Positions 53,351 through 62,090 of a stretch of DNA of 63,581 nt are shown here, piece after piece. The position numbers were made by a program, and so were the translations under genes. The stretch lies in NCBI RefSeq assembly GCF_001591605.1, contig NZ_BCVF01000024.1, positions 1 to 63,581 on the forward strand, given 5' to 3'. The DNA is from Bacillus badius NBRC 15713. Lineage in GTDB: Bacteria; Bacillota; Bacilli; Bacillales; Domibacillaceae. The notes beneath the pieces are model-generated. The model had not been told where the DNA came from, did not search any database, and saw nothing but the letters and a program-made list of their open reading frames with translations. How positions within the stretch are numbered: position 1 is the stretch's first letter; each line of letters begins with the position of its first letter.

Positions 53351-53662
53351 GAGACCAGCTCAATGAAAAGGGTATCATCATGCCGCCGTACAGCTGCTGA
53401 ATAAAAAACAGCCGTCCTTTTTAGTTTGCTTGCGGATGGAGGCTGTTTGATGTCCATGCCAGGCGCTTCGCTTTCCACAGGAGTCTTCGCGCCTTCCATT
53501 TTAATCAGCAGAATTCACAAAGGGAAGACAGCCGTTCAATGATGCTTGTTTGAAGAGTACACATCACCTAAACATATTTGTGCGATGTGTCCTGATCTAG
53601 CGCCATGCATAAAAAGCAGAAATCCTCAAAAAAGGGTTGGAATACCTCTCACTCCCCCTTTT
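53351..53662. repeat. dispersed intergenic module, copy C
   Basis: GAGACCAGCTCAATGAAAAG, then AGTTTGCTTGCGGATGGAGG, CCATGCCAGGCGCTTCGC and TTTCCACAGGAGTC, then a decayed terminator-like hairpin (53627-53662) facing yndM. The CAGGCGCTTCGCTTTCC core is familiar from intergenic repeats of several Bacillus genomes (recollection, not checked). Confidence 0.6.
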
Positions 53663-53669
53663 GGTGGTC

Positions 53670-54044
53670 TTACACATTTTCAGGATCTTTTCTCCATGTA
53701 TCCAGTACTCTCTCCCGCATGTAAATGTGAAAAAACCATTCACCGATTGCCAAAAAGACTGAAACTGCCAGGGCATTCACAAAAGTCCCCGCGCTGTTGT
53801 CCATTGCATTGCCCATGATCCACAGCAGCAAAGCGGCCAGAACGATATCACTAAAAACAGCAATTGAATTTCCAGCAGCCGGTAAAACCATCAAATCTCC
53901 AAGAACATACGAGACGATCGTTAATATGGCCCCCATCAAGAGTATTTCCGTTACTGATGTGTCCATTATGACTCCCAGAGCAACATACAGGATCGCTGTG
54001 ATCGCTGCAAATTTTATGAGTAGTGCGGTCAGATGCCTGCTCAC
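53670..54044 (-). CDS. DUF2512 membrane protein (YndM family)
   Basis: 124 residues with four hydrophobic segments, each about 20 long, and a charged C-terminus (YMRERVLDTWRKDPENV). The start is GTG at 54044, eight bases after GGAGG; the frame stays open upstream but without a site. B. subtilis YndM is of this family. Inverted repeat copies C and D lie on its two sides. Function unknown. Confidence 0.85.
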   Translation of the reverse strand: MSRHLTALLIKFAAITAILYVALGVIMDTSVTEILLMGAILTIVSYVLGDLMVLPAAGNSIAVFSDIVLAALLLWIMGNAMDNSAGTFVNALAVSVFLAIGEWFFHIYMRERVLDTWRKDPENV

Positions 54045-54181
54045 TCTCTCTCCTCCTTTCCCAGTTAAACGCTGATTATACTTACACGTTTCCCAAACCA
54101 GCAACAATTATTCCTTTTTTTGTATTATTTTAAGCACTGTTATAATTTTGTGTGTACGTCTGAATCGCAGTGAAGAGCAGC

Positions 54182-54224
54182 GGCTCCTGAGGAAAGCGTT
54201 CTCCTGCAGCAAAAGCAGGAGAAC
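54182..54224. repeat. dispersed module fragment D, inverted
   Basis: GGCTCCTGAGGAAAGCG matches the reverse complement of copy C, which reads GACTCCTGTGGAAAGCG (15 of 17). A hairpin follows. Confidence 0.5.
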
Positions 54225-54290
54225 AATCCCCCTATCCTTTAACCAATCTTGATTTTAAGATGCCTATACTATTAGCCGGTCAGCTGCAAT

Positions 54291-54337
54291 AAAAAACTGA
54301 TGCAGGAGAAGCCGCACAGCTGCTTTCCGCATCAGTT
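54291..54337 (-). terminator. terminator of recQ
   Basis: AACTGATGC pairs with GCATCAGTT; on the minus strand it is followed by six T. Confidence 0.85.
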
Positions 54338-54344
54338 CTTTTCC

Positions 54345-56489
54345 TTATTTCTCTTTAGCACCGGCATTTTCCGGAAGGCCTATCGTCAAGAAAGCCTTAA
54401 TCATGCCGTACGTAATCTTTTCTGGCACCCGCTCTTTAATTGGCTTTAACTGCTCTCTGCCTTCCTCTTCTATTGCTTCCTCCAAGAGCGGCCAATCGCT
54501 TTCAGGCACAATTAAAGACAGCTCTATGTCTTTGCCTTCCTCAGCACACTGCAATAAATGATTTTCAATGGTACTAACGGCAAGCTCCCGCTTTTCAGCG
54601 ATCTCAAAAGTAGTTAACTGCTGCTGATGCAGCTCGTATGTTTCTAAATGCGATTGCCCTAGCACCTTTTTCTTTGGAACCGCCGGAGCCAACACTGTCA
54701 TGCTGTCTCTTTCCCTTTCCGGGTGCTCCTCACAAAAGGCCGCAATCGTTTCAATGAAAGCTGTTCCATACTTCTCAAACTTATTTCTTCCGACACCGCT
54801 CACAGCAAGAAACTCTTCCTCTGTCTGCGGCAGCCTTAAGCACATATCCTTCAGCGTCCGGTCTGAAAAAATCACAAACGGCGGAACACCAGCTTCATCC
54901 GCAAGGGTTTTTCTTAAGCTGCGCAGCTCTTCAAACAGCGGATCATCGGCAGCAATCTGTTTTGTTTGCACCGCTTCTTTTCTGGCGACCTGCTGTTCCC
55001 CGAGCAATACTTCTTTGCCTTTACTCGTCACAAAAATGGTCGGATATGTGCCATGCCCAACGCCAATCAGCTCCTGTGAAATTAAAAAATCAATAAAGTT
55101 CGTCACATCCTTCGCACTTTTTTCCTTCATAATTCCATAGGTTGAAAGCGTATGAAAGTCAAACTCAGCAATCTTTTTATTTTTGGACCCTGTTAATACC
55201 TGGGCAGTAATCGACTTTCCATAGCGCTGACCCATTCGGATAACGCATGACAACACCATTTGCGCTTCCTTTGTTACATCCACTACAGCGCGGGAGTCAG
55301 TGCAATTGCTGCAGCGGCCGCATGGTTCCAATGCCTCGTCACCGAAGTATTTAATGATATAGCTTTGCAAACAGCTTTCTGTGTGGCAGTAGTCAATCAT
55401 CAGCTGCAGCTTTTCAAGCTCCCTGGGAATCCGTTCTCTTTCAAGAGACTGATCAATTAAAAAGCGCTGTGTCTGAACATCCTGCGGCGAATAAAGAAGA
55501 ATACATTCGCTCGCTAAGCCGTCCCTGCCCGCTCTTCCTGCTTCCTGATAATAGCTTTCCATATTTTTAGGAAGCTGATAGTGAACGACATAGCGGATAT
55601 TGGACTTATCAATTCCCATCCCGAAAGCGTTCGTCGCGATCATCACTGCCGATTGGTCCGTTAAAAAGCGCTCCTGCTCGCTGGCCCGTTCTTCATCGCT
55701 CATGCCTGCATGATACCGGGAAACGGCCATATTGCTCCTCTTCAGCTTATCATATAGCTGGTCCACCGCTTTTCTTGTCGCCGCATAAATAATCCCTGCT
55801 TCCTTTCCGTTTTTCGCCAGATACTCTTTAATAAAAGCGAAGCGGTCTTGTCCTTGAACAACAGAGAAAGACAAATTTTCCCGTTCAAATCCGGTAATGA
55901 CTGTATTCGATTCATCAATCTTTAGAAGCCGGCAAATATCTTCACGCACTTTCGGAGTAGCCGTAGCAGTTAAAGCGAGTACAACAGGGTGCTGCGGCAG
56001 ATTTTCTGTAAACCGCTGGATTTGCCGGTAGCTTGGCCGAAAATCATGGCCCCACTGCGAGATACAGTGCGCTTCATCTACTGCTACAAGCGGGATTGGC
56101 ATTTCTTTCAGCTCTTCTATAAAAGCAGATGACTCCAGCCGCTCAGGAGCAATATAAAGCAGCTTATATTCGCCCTGGCGCGCTGCTTCCATCGTCTCTC
56201 GCACTTCCACAGCACTAAGTGAGCTATTAATATAAGCAGCCGGCACGCCCGCTTCCAGCAGCGTATCGACTTGATCCTTCATAAGAGAAATCAATGGCGA
56301 AATAACGACGGTCATCCCCGGGAGAACAAGAGCCGGAATTTGATAACAAATGGATTTTCCGCCGCCCGTCGGCATGACACAAATGGTATTCTCCCCTTCA
56401 AGCACCTGGCTAATTGCCTGCTCCTGCCCGCTGCGAAAAGCAGAATAGCCAAAGTATGATTGTAATAATTGCCGCGCTTGTTGGAGCAT
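54345..56489 (-). CDS. recQ: ATP-dependent DNA helicase RecQ
   Basis: 3'-5' DNA helicase of 714 residues. Motif 0 FGYSAFRSGQEQAI, Walker A PTGGGKS, DEAH box VDEAHCISQWGHDFR, motif VI YYQEAGRAGRDG. A zinc-binding region follows (C-HTESCLQSY ... CGRCSNC), then winged helix, then an HRDC domain (DDPLFEELRSLRKTLADEAG) and a C-terminal helix-turn-helix-like extension (TTFEIAEKRELAVSTIENHL). It resembles the longer RecQ forms of Bacillus. It acts in recombination repair, probably with RecJ and topoisomerase III. Confidence 0.95.
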   Translation of the reverse strand: MLQQARQLLQSYFGYSAFRSGQEQAISQVLEGENTICVMPTGGGKSICYQIPALVLPGMTVVISPLISLMKDQVDTLLEAGVPAAYINSSLSAVEVRETMEAARQGEYKLLYIAPERLESSAFIEELKEMPIPLVAVDEAHCISQWGHDFRPSYRQIQRFTENLPQHPVVLALTATATPKVREDICRLLKIDESNTVITGFERENLSFSVVQGQDRFAFIKEYLAKNGKEAGIIYAATRKAVDQLYDKLKRSNMAVSRYHAGMSDEERASEQERFLTDQSAVMIATNAFGMGIDKSNIRYVVHYQLPKNMESYYQEAGRAGRDGLASECILLYSPQDVQTQRFLIDQSLERERIPRELEKLQLMIDYCHTESCLQSYIIKYFGDEALEPCGRCSNCTDSRAVVDVTKEAQMVLSCVIRMGQRYGKSITAQVLTGSKNKKIAEFDFHTLSTYGIMKEKSAKDVTNFIDFLISQELIGVGHGTYPTIFVTSKGKEVLLGEQQVARKEAVQTKQIAADDPLFEELRSLRKTLADEAGVPPFVIFSDRTLKDMCLRLPQTEEEFLAVSGVGRNKFEKYGTAFIETIAAFCEEHPERERDSMTVLAPAVPKKKVLGQSHLETYELHQQQLTTFEIAEKRELAVSTIENHLLQCAEEGKDIELSLIVPESDWPLLEEAIEEEGREQLKPIKERVPEKITYGMIKAFLTIGLPENAGAKEK

Positions 56490-56626
56490 CCTTACACTTC
56501 CTTCATTCTTTTTCCCAATTATAACATGTTACTGCGGTCCCTCCCGTCTTTTCATTATGGATTTATGTGGTTGATTTCACTATAATGAGAAATAACTATA
56601 GGAAAAATAGAAAGGCTGGTAGCAAT

Positions 56627-58288
56627 TTGGAACACAATTCATCGAACTTTATCAGAACGATTATAAAAGAAGACTTAGAATCAGGAAAACGCGACCATGT
56701 CGTTACCCGTTTTCCGCCTGAACCAAATGGTTACCTTCATATTGGGCATGCCAAATCCATCGTTATTAATTTCGGACTGGCAGATGACTTTAAGGGAAAA
56801 ACGCATTTGCGCTTTGACGATACAAACCCGCTGAAGGAAGATCAGGAATACGTGGATGCGATCAAGGAAGATGTTCAGTGGCTCGGTTATGAATGGGAAG
56901 AGCTTCGCTTTGCTTCTGACTATTTTGAAGAAATGTACGATCGGGCTGTCCTGCTTATTAAAAAAGGAAAAGCCTATGTCGACGATTTAACAGCTGATCA
57001 AATCCGGGAATATCGCGGCACCTTGACAGAGCCTGGAAAAGAAAGCCCGTATCGCAACCGCGCAGCTGAAGAAAATCTTGACCTCTTTGAACGCATGCGC
57101 AAAGGAGAATTTGCAAATGGAGAGAAAGTGCTGCGGGCCAAAATTGATATGGCTTCTCCAAATATTAATTTACGGGACCCCGTCTTATATCGAGTTTCCC
57201 ACGCGTCCCACCACAACACCGGTGATAAGTGGTGCATCTATCCGATGTATGCATTTGCCCACCCGCTTGAGGATGCCATTGAAGGGGTGACCCACTCGCT
57301 TTGTACGACGGAATTTGAAGACCAGCGCCCGCTTTACAACTGGGTTGTGGAACAATGTGAAATGAAGCATCAGCCGCAGCAGATTGAATTTGGACGTTTG
57401 AACCTTTCCAATACTGTAATGAGCAAACGGAAATTAAAGCAGCTTGTTGATGAAGGCATCGTCGATGGCTGGGATGATCCTCGCCTGCCGACTATTTCAG
57501 GCTTGCGCCGCAAAGGCTACACGCCTGCCGCTATCCGCGAATTCGTGAAAGAAACCGGTGTATCTAAAGGCTCAGCTGTAGTGGATGAAGCTATGCTTGA
57601 ACACTTTGCCAGAGAAGATTTAAAATTGACGGCTCCGCGTACAATGGGCATCTTGAAACCATTGAAAATTGTCATCACGAATTATCCGGAAGGTCAAGTC
57701 GAGTGGCTTGATGCGGAAATCAATCCGGAAAATCCGGAAATGGGCATGCGAAAAATCCCATTCTCCAGAGAAATTTATGTGGAGCAGGAAGATTTTATGG
57801 AAAATCCTCCAAAAAAATATTTCCGCCTGTTCCCGGGCAATGAGGTTCGTCTCAAACATGCCTATTTCATTAAATGTGAAGAAGTCATCAAAGATGACAA
57901 CGGAGAAGTGATGGAGCTTCGCTGTACGTACGACCCTGAAACTAAAAGCGGTACAGGCTTCACAGGCCGCAAAGTCAAAGGAACGATTCACTGGGTCGAT
58001 GCAAAGCATGCTTTGCCGGCTGAATTCAGATTATACGAACCGCTCATCTCCGATACGGAAGAAGAAGCGGATGAAACAGCAGGAAAGACATTCCTTGACT
58101 ATGTGAACCAAAACTCATTGGAAATCGTGCAAGGATTCATTGAGCCAAACATGGAAAACATTGAGCCTCATGATAAGTTTCAATTTTTCCGTCACGGCTA
58201 TTTCAATGTTGATCCTAAGCATACGACGAAGGAAAAACCTGTATTCAACCGGATTGTTTCTTTAAAAAGTTCATTTAAATTAAAATAG
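56627..58288 (+). CDS. glnS: glutaminyl-tRNA synthetase
   Basis: Class Ic synthetase charging tRNA-Gln directly. [20 protein letters not shown] holds the HIGH motif in its GlnRS form (PPEPNG); [11 protein letters not shown] is the Gln[35 protein letters not shown] and [19 protein letters not shown] closely follow E. coli GlnS. About 553 residues (E. coli 554). The start is taken as TTG at 56627, just before [16 protein letters not shown]; a TATAAT at 56581-56586 implies transcription begins after the in-frame ATG at 56585, supporting the downstream start. Most Bacillales lack GlnRS and use GatCAB, so it was probably acquired. Confidence 0.93.
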   Translation: MEHNSSNFIRTIIKEDLESGKRDHVVTRFPPEPNGYLHIGHAKSIVINFGLADDFKGKTHLRFDDTNPLKEDQEYVDAIKEDVQWLGYEWEELRFASDYFEEMYDRAVLLIKKGKAYVDDLTADQIREYRGTLTEPGKESPYRNRAAEENLDLFERMRKGEFANGEKVLRAKIDMASPNINLRDPVLYRVSHASHHNTGDKWCIYPMYAFAHPLEDAIEGVTHSLCTTEFEDQRPLYNWVVEQCEMKHQPQQIEFGRLNLSNTVMSKRKLKQLVDEGIVDGWDDPRLPTISGLRRKGYTPAAIREFVKETGVSKGSAVVDEAMLEHFAREDLKLTAPRTMGILKPLKIVITNYPEGQVEWLDAEINPENPEMGMRKIPFSREIYVEQEDFMENPPKKYFRLFPGNEVRLKHAYFIKCEEVIKDDNGEVMELRCTYDPETKSGTGFTGRKVKGTIHWVDAKHALPAEFRLYEPLISDTEEEADETAGKTFLDYVNQNSLEIVQGFIEPNMENIEPHDKFQFFRHGYFNVDPKHTTKEKPVFNRIVSLKSSFKLK

Positions 58289-58294
58289 TGCACG

Positions 58295-58334
58295 AAAAAC
58301 GCCGCCCGGCAAGAAATTTGCCGGGCGGCGTTTT
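58295..58334. terminator. bidirectional terminator between glnS and uvsE
   Basis: AAAACGCCGCCCGGCAA pairs perfectly with its complement around a five-base loop, with T and A runs on both sides. Confidence 0.9.
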
Positions 58335-58356
58335 CATCCTATCTGCAGTCAAGCTG

Positions 58357-59241
58357 TTAGCCCCATTCAGGATACAGCTGCTGAAGCCGGAGTACTGCTT
58401 GCTCCTTCATCTTCGCTTCGCACATAATATCTGCTTCTCTGCCGCCGAGTTTCCGTAAAAAATCGGAAAAATCCTCTTCCAGAATATAATCATGGTGGGC
58501 CGGATCAGCCGGAGCATTTCTGCCGGAGCTAATGTGCATTTTCGGCGTTTTGCCGGCAGGCCATGACTTAAACACACCGGCTAGAATAGCTTCTATATCA
58601 GCCTCTGCCTCATGGTTGCAGCGGTGGTGATGGATATCAAAGCAAATCGGAGCCCCAGTCTGTTCATGGAGCTCAAGCACCTCCATTGCTGTATATGTTT
58701 TGTCGTCATTTTCAATCCGCAGCACCGCTTTAATCTCTTCGGGAAGCTTCCGGTAGTTTTCAGCAAACCGTGCCATCGCCGCCGATTTGTTGCCATAGGC
58801 TCCGCCTACGTGAAGAATCATATCTTCTCCGCCGATTAAGCGCAGCATTTTTTCGTGATACATGAGTTCAGCAATAGAATTGCGAACGACCTGCTCTTTA
58901 GGAGAATTTAAGACCGTATACTGCCCAGGATGCACAGACAGCCTTAAATGATGCTCGTCCTTCATCGCTTTAATTTCATTGGTTAAATCAAGAATATCCT
59001 CATCCTTATCCCATTCCCACGTCATAATCGGATGACTGGCAAAAGGGATCAATTCACTGCTCAGCCGAAAAAAGAAAATACGATGTTCAATATTCCAGCG
59101 CAACACTTTTATTACTTCGGTTAAGTTGTGAATAGCAAGGGTTTTTACTTTTTCCATCCCCTCGATTTCCACTGTCTTCAGCCGGCAGGTTTTGAATTTT
59201 GAAGGCAGCGCTGTATTAATGCATGCATATCCGAGTTTCAT
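58357..59241 (-). CDS. uvsE: UV damage endonuclease UvsE
   Basis: UVDE-family TIM-barrel endonuclease nicking 5' to pyrimidine dimers and other lesions, 294 residues. MKLGYACINTALPS, LRLSVHPGQYTVLNSP, LHVGGAYGNKSAAM, FDIHHHRCNH (metal-binding histidines) and KMHISSGRN are conserved. Bacillus homologues include YwjD; the enzyme is often linked to spore UV resistance. Convergent with glnS. Confidence 0.94.
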   Translation of the reverse strand: MKLGYACINTALPSKFKTCRLKTVEIEGMEKVKTLAIHNLTEVIKVLRWNIEHRIFFFRLSSELIPFASHPIMTWEWDKDEDILDLTNEIKAMKDEHHLRLSVHPGQYTVLNSPKEQVVRNSIAELMYHEKMLRLIGGEDMILHVGGAYGNKSAAMARFAENYRKLPEEIKAVLRIENDDKTYTAMEVLELHEQTGAPICFDIHHHRCNHEAEADIEAILAGVFKSWPAGKTPKMHISSGRNAPADPAHHDYILEEDFSDFLRKLGGREADIMCEAKMKEQAVLRLQQLYPEWG

Positions 59242-59399
59242 CTATCCGCCTCTTTTTACCTTAAATTTAAAGAATTCTTTTCCACTCTCTTAAAAGAATC
59301 ACTTTACTCTATGATTATTGATTTTAACTCTTACCGCGCATTTGAGTCAAAAATCAGCTTATCCCCTTCAGGCGAATTCCTCATGCGTGCGATCATTCT

Positions 59400-60146
59400 T
59401 TAACCGAGCGCCTGCCATTCAGCTTCTTCCTCCGCTTGCTTAGCCATTTTTCTTTTGTAAACAATCTTGGAAAGACTGACACTCAACTCGTAAAGCAAGA
59501 TGAGAGGGACGATCACTAAGACGTCTGATACAAAATCAGGAGGTGTAATAAAGACTGATAGGACAATCAGCGCAAAATAGGAATATTTCCTGAAAGCACG
59601 CAGCTTATACGGGTTGACTACGCCTAAACTGGTTAAGAACATCATCACAACCGGCATCTCAAATAACAGGCCAAACGGAAGGGTCATGTTCAGTAAAAAC
59701 TTAAAATACTTCTCAGTAGTAAAAAACGTTTGGAACATGTCTCCCGAGAGTGACATAAGGAAAGATAGAATAATAGGAAATAATACAAAGTAACCGAAGG
59801 CAAGGCCTGTTAAGAACAATAGAAACAGCGCAGGAATATAAGCAAGCGCTACCTTTCTTTCCGACTGGGACAAGGCGGGCTTCACAAACAGCCATAACTG
59901 ATGGGCGGCTACCGGGATGGTTCCTGCTCCGGCAATAACTGCTGCGATGGTTAAATAGACAACGATAATGTCTCCTGGCCCGAGCAAAGCCAGCTTAAAC
60001 GGCAATCCCTTCACTAAATAATGATAGATATCCTGTACAAAGGTAAATGACAGTGTTAAAAACAGCATAAAAACAGCCAGAGTAATAATCAGCCTTTTTC
60101 TCAACTCTTCAAAATGCTCTACCGCTTTCATATTGCGATCTTCCAT
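59400..60146 (-). CDS. tatC: Sec-independent translocase subunit TatC
   Basis: Membrane receptor of the twin-arginine pathway, 248 residues with six membrane segments. HFEELRKRLIITLAVFM at the N-terminus and the loop GPGDIIVVYL, LWLFVKPALSQSERK and FEMPVVMMFLTSLG are family features. The start is ATG at 60146 after AAGGAAG. It follows tatA across 93 bases holding a terminator-like hairpin, so its expression may be lower than that of tatA. Confidence 0.94.
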   Translation of the reverse strand: MEDRNMKAVEHFEELRKRLIITLAVFMLFLTLSFTFVQDIYHYLVKGLPFKLALLGPGDIIVVYLTIAAVIAGAGTIPVAAHQLWLFVKPALSQSERKVALAYIPALFLLFLTGLAFGYFVLFPIILSFLMSLSGDMFQTFFTTEKYFKFLLNMTLPFGLLFEMPVVMMFLTSLGVVNPYKLRAFRKYSYFALIVLSVFITPPDFVSDVLVIVPLILLYELSVSLSKIVYKRKMAKQAEEEAEWQALG

Positions 60147-60173
60147 CTTTCCTCTTCCTTTCCTTCCATAATG

Positions 60174-60224
60174 AAAAAGCTGTTTCAAAAGCTCGCTGCC
60201 ACGAGCCTTTTGAAGACAGCTTTT
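60174..60224 (-). terminator. terminator-like hairpin between tatA and tatC
   Basis: On the minus strand AAAAGCTGTCTTCAAAAGG pairs with a near-complement ending in TTTTT. It may act as a partial terminator or attenuator that lowers tatC relative to tatA. Confidence 0.65.
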
Positions 60225-60239
60225 GTGCCGATTGAATGA

Positions 60240-60434
60240 TTAAACCAATTTTTTCTTCGCTTTCTCGCCGGCTTCTTCCTGATCATCAGATACGAGTTCA
60301 CGGGTTGACTTTTTAAATTCCTTTAATGTCGTCCCGAAAGCCCGGCCAATCTCCGGCAGCTTGGAAGGTCCGAAAATAATTAAAGCAATGACAAGGATTA
60401 AGATTAATCCCGGCACTCCGATATTTTGCAGCAT
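60240..60434 (-). CDS. tatA: Sec-independent translocase subunit TatA
   Basis: 64 residues. One N-terminal membrane helix ([15 protein letters not shown]), the hinge [14 protein letters not shown], an amphipathic helix and a charged tail. AGGAGG lies in the end of phoX, 12 bases upstream. It forms the pore for folded Tat substrates such as the adjacent PhoX, in the manner of the B. subtilis phoD-tatAd-tatCd operon. Confidence 0.95.
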   Translation of the reverse strand: MLQNIGVPGLILILVIALIIFGPSKLPEIGRAFGTTLKEFKKSTRELVSDDQEEAGEKAKKKLV

Positions 60435-60446
60435 AAGAAAAGCCTC

Positions 60447-62090
60447 CTAGTAGTGAAATCCTGTAATCGCGACGACGGATGGGCGCGGCTGATTATCGCC
60501 TTTGCGGTGCGGCCACATACTTGTCGGGTTGTTCATATCTTCAGTTTCCTCTCCCGGATGCTGCACAGCCAGGAACAGCGTTGTCTCATCATCCGTGAAG
60601 CAAGGGCCTGTCAATTCTGCTTCTACAGGCGCCGAAGCGAATTGAAAAGCTTCCCCTTCGTTTCTGCCCGTTGTCGGAATGACAAATACGCCATTATTTT
60701 TGAAAGAAGAGAACACGCCTTTATTGACAGAGCTTGACGAAATATCTGTTACTGTCCACAAATTCCCGTCACTATCAAACGTTAAATTGTCAGGTGCACT
60801 AAAGCCGCTCTGGCGTCCCCCGCAGGCAAAGATTTCAAAATCGAATGTCAATGAACCTAAATCATCGTTTCCTTCTAAAAAGCGAGTGATGTGCCCGTGA
60901 ATATTTCCATGCTTCGAATTATTTGTATGGGCGATAAATACAGATTTGTCAAACGGGCTGATTTCCACATCTTCCGGACGGTCCGTCGGGGTTGCCCCAA
61001 GTAAAATAGCTGCTTCATGAGCATGAACAAGCACATCTGCCTGTGTTTGAAACTTAGCAAGGATCTCTTGGTTGCCGGCTGCTTTTTTCTGAACCGCTTC
61101 AAGGGTAAGAGCCACCCATTCTCCTTTAGACAGATTCGCCGCATACAGCGTTCCTTCTTCTAACAGCACAGAATTCGCTTGTTTGCGTGATTTTATGTAT
61201 TTATGTTTGCTGATGAATTTATAAACACAAGCATCCGTCTTGTCGTCTCCCATATACACAGCCACACGACCGTCATTTGTCAGCCCCATTGCTGCGTTTT
61301 CATGATGGAAGCGGCCAAGCGATGTATGCTTCCGCGGAGAAAATCCCTTATTGAACGGATCTACTTCCACGATCCAGCCATAATGCGTTTCATTCAGCAA
61401 AGCATCCTTTGAAGTCGATTCATAGTTTTCCTCCGCTGATAAAACTGTGTTCCAAAGTGTCTTGCCGCCTGAACAATTCGCGAATGTCCCTTGTACAGTG
61501 TGCGCACCAGCGACCGCCTTAGCCCCTGCTGCCGGTCCTGTCAGCTTAAATGGCGTCAACCCTGTAATACGGCGGGCAAATTCCGACTCTGTATCCATCT
61601 TCCATACGCCGTCTTCTTTATATACTTCAATAATCGAGCCGCCTTGATTGTATAACAGCTTTTCAATTTGATCCTTTGTATATTTCCCATCCTTTTTCGG
61701 CCCTGTTACCCATAAGTCGCTCGTATACTCATGGTTGACCCAGAGCAAACCGCGTTCATTAGATCCCTTCATCGGGAAAAACATAGTAAAGTCATTATTG
61801 TAGCCAAAGGTTTCCCCTTTTTTATTAATTACATCTCCATACGATGCGATCACATCATATTTAAATCCGCGCGGCAACACGAGGTCATCCTTGTCAGTCG
61901 GTTTAATCGGCTTAAAGTTTACCCCTGATACTTTCTTGTTTCTGCCGAATAAATGGGATGCCGCCTTCGCTCCTTTGGCTTCCACCACTTTCGGTGTAAA
62001 AGCCCCGAGCCCGGCAGAAGCCACCGTTAAGGCTGTTACTCCTGTTCCAACATATGTTAAAAACTTTCTGCGATTTAATTCTTCCCCCAT
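60447..62090 (-). CDS. phoX: PhoX-family alkaline phosphatase with Tat signal
   Basis: 547 residues. Twin-arginine signal NRRKFLTYVG (R7, R8) followed by a hydrophobic stretch (TALTVASAGLGAF). The PhoX/DUF839 fold: LPRGFKYDVIASYGD, FFPMKGSNERGLLWVNHEY, NCSGGKTLWNTVLSAEENY (conserved active-site region), APDNLTFDSDGNLWTVTD. PhoX enzymes are Ca/Fe-dependent phosphatases releasing phosphate from organic esters outside the cell. AGGTGAGGC precedes the ATG. First gene of phoX-tatA-tatC; TTNACA-like repeats upstream may bind PhoP. Confidence 0.92.
   Translation of the reverse strand: MGEELNRRKFLTYVGTGVTALTVASAGLGAFTPKVVEAKGAKAASHLFGRNKKVSGVNFKPIKPTDKDDLVLPRGFKYDVIASYGDVINKKGETFGYNNDFTMFFPMKGSNERGLLWVNHEYTSDLWVTGPKKDGKYTKDQIEKLLYNQGGSIIEVYKEDGVWKMDTESEFARRITGLTPFKLTGPAAGAKAVAGAHTVQGTFANCSGGKTLWNTVLSAEENYESTSKDALLNETHYGWIVEVDPFNKGFSPRKHTSLGRFHHENAAMGLTNDGRVAVYMGDDKTDACVYKFISKHKYIKSRKQANSVLLEEGTLYAANLSKGEWVALTLEAVQKKAAGNQEILAKFQTQADVLVHAHEAAILLGATPTDRPEDVEISPFDKSVFIAHTNNSKHGNIHGHITRFLEGNDDLGSLTFDFEIFACGGRQSGFSAPDNLTFDSDGNLWTVTDISSSSVNKGVFSSFKNNGVFVIPTTGRNEGEAFQFASAPVEAELTGPCFTDDETTLFLAVQHPGEETEDMNNPTSMWPHRKGDNQPRPSVVAITGFHY

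Larger units (their letters stand above)
52897..53669. other. intergenic region of about 770 bases with hairpins and repeat copy C
   Basis: No gene supported. It holds a hairpin AAGAGGGTGAC / GTCACCCTCTT at 52943-52992, a short GCGGCT-CCGA-AGCCGC hairpin at 53132-53147, an AT-rich stretch, and dispersed module copy C from 53351 to 53662. A 66-codon open frame on the minus strand inside the repeat (53299-53499) has no ribosome binding site and is not called. Confidence 0.6.
54045..54344. other. intergenic region with repeat fragment D
   Basis: Contains GGCTCCTGAGGAAAGCG (54182-54198), the reverse complement of the end of module C (one or two mismatches), directly joined to a ten-base-stem hairpin GTTCTCCTGC / GCAGGAGAAC (54198-54224). 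The recQ terminator is at 54291-54337. Confidence 0.5.

Noticed and set aside
53299-53499. 66-codon open frame on the minus strand
   Set aside because: It lies mostly inside repeat copy C, has no ribosome binding site, and parts of it are shared with non-coding copies A and B.
56490-56626. T-box leader for glnS
   Set aside because: The gap is too short and lacks the T-box core and specifier-stem structure.
56627-58288. Glutamyl-tRNA synthetase instead of glutaminyl
   Set aside because: [22 protein letters not shown] and the long C-terminal beta-barrel region follow GlnRS, not GltX.
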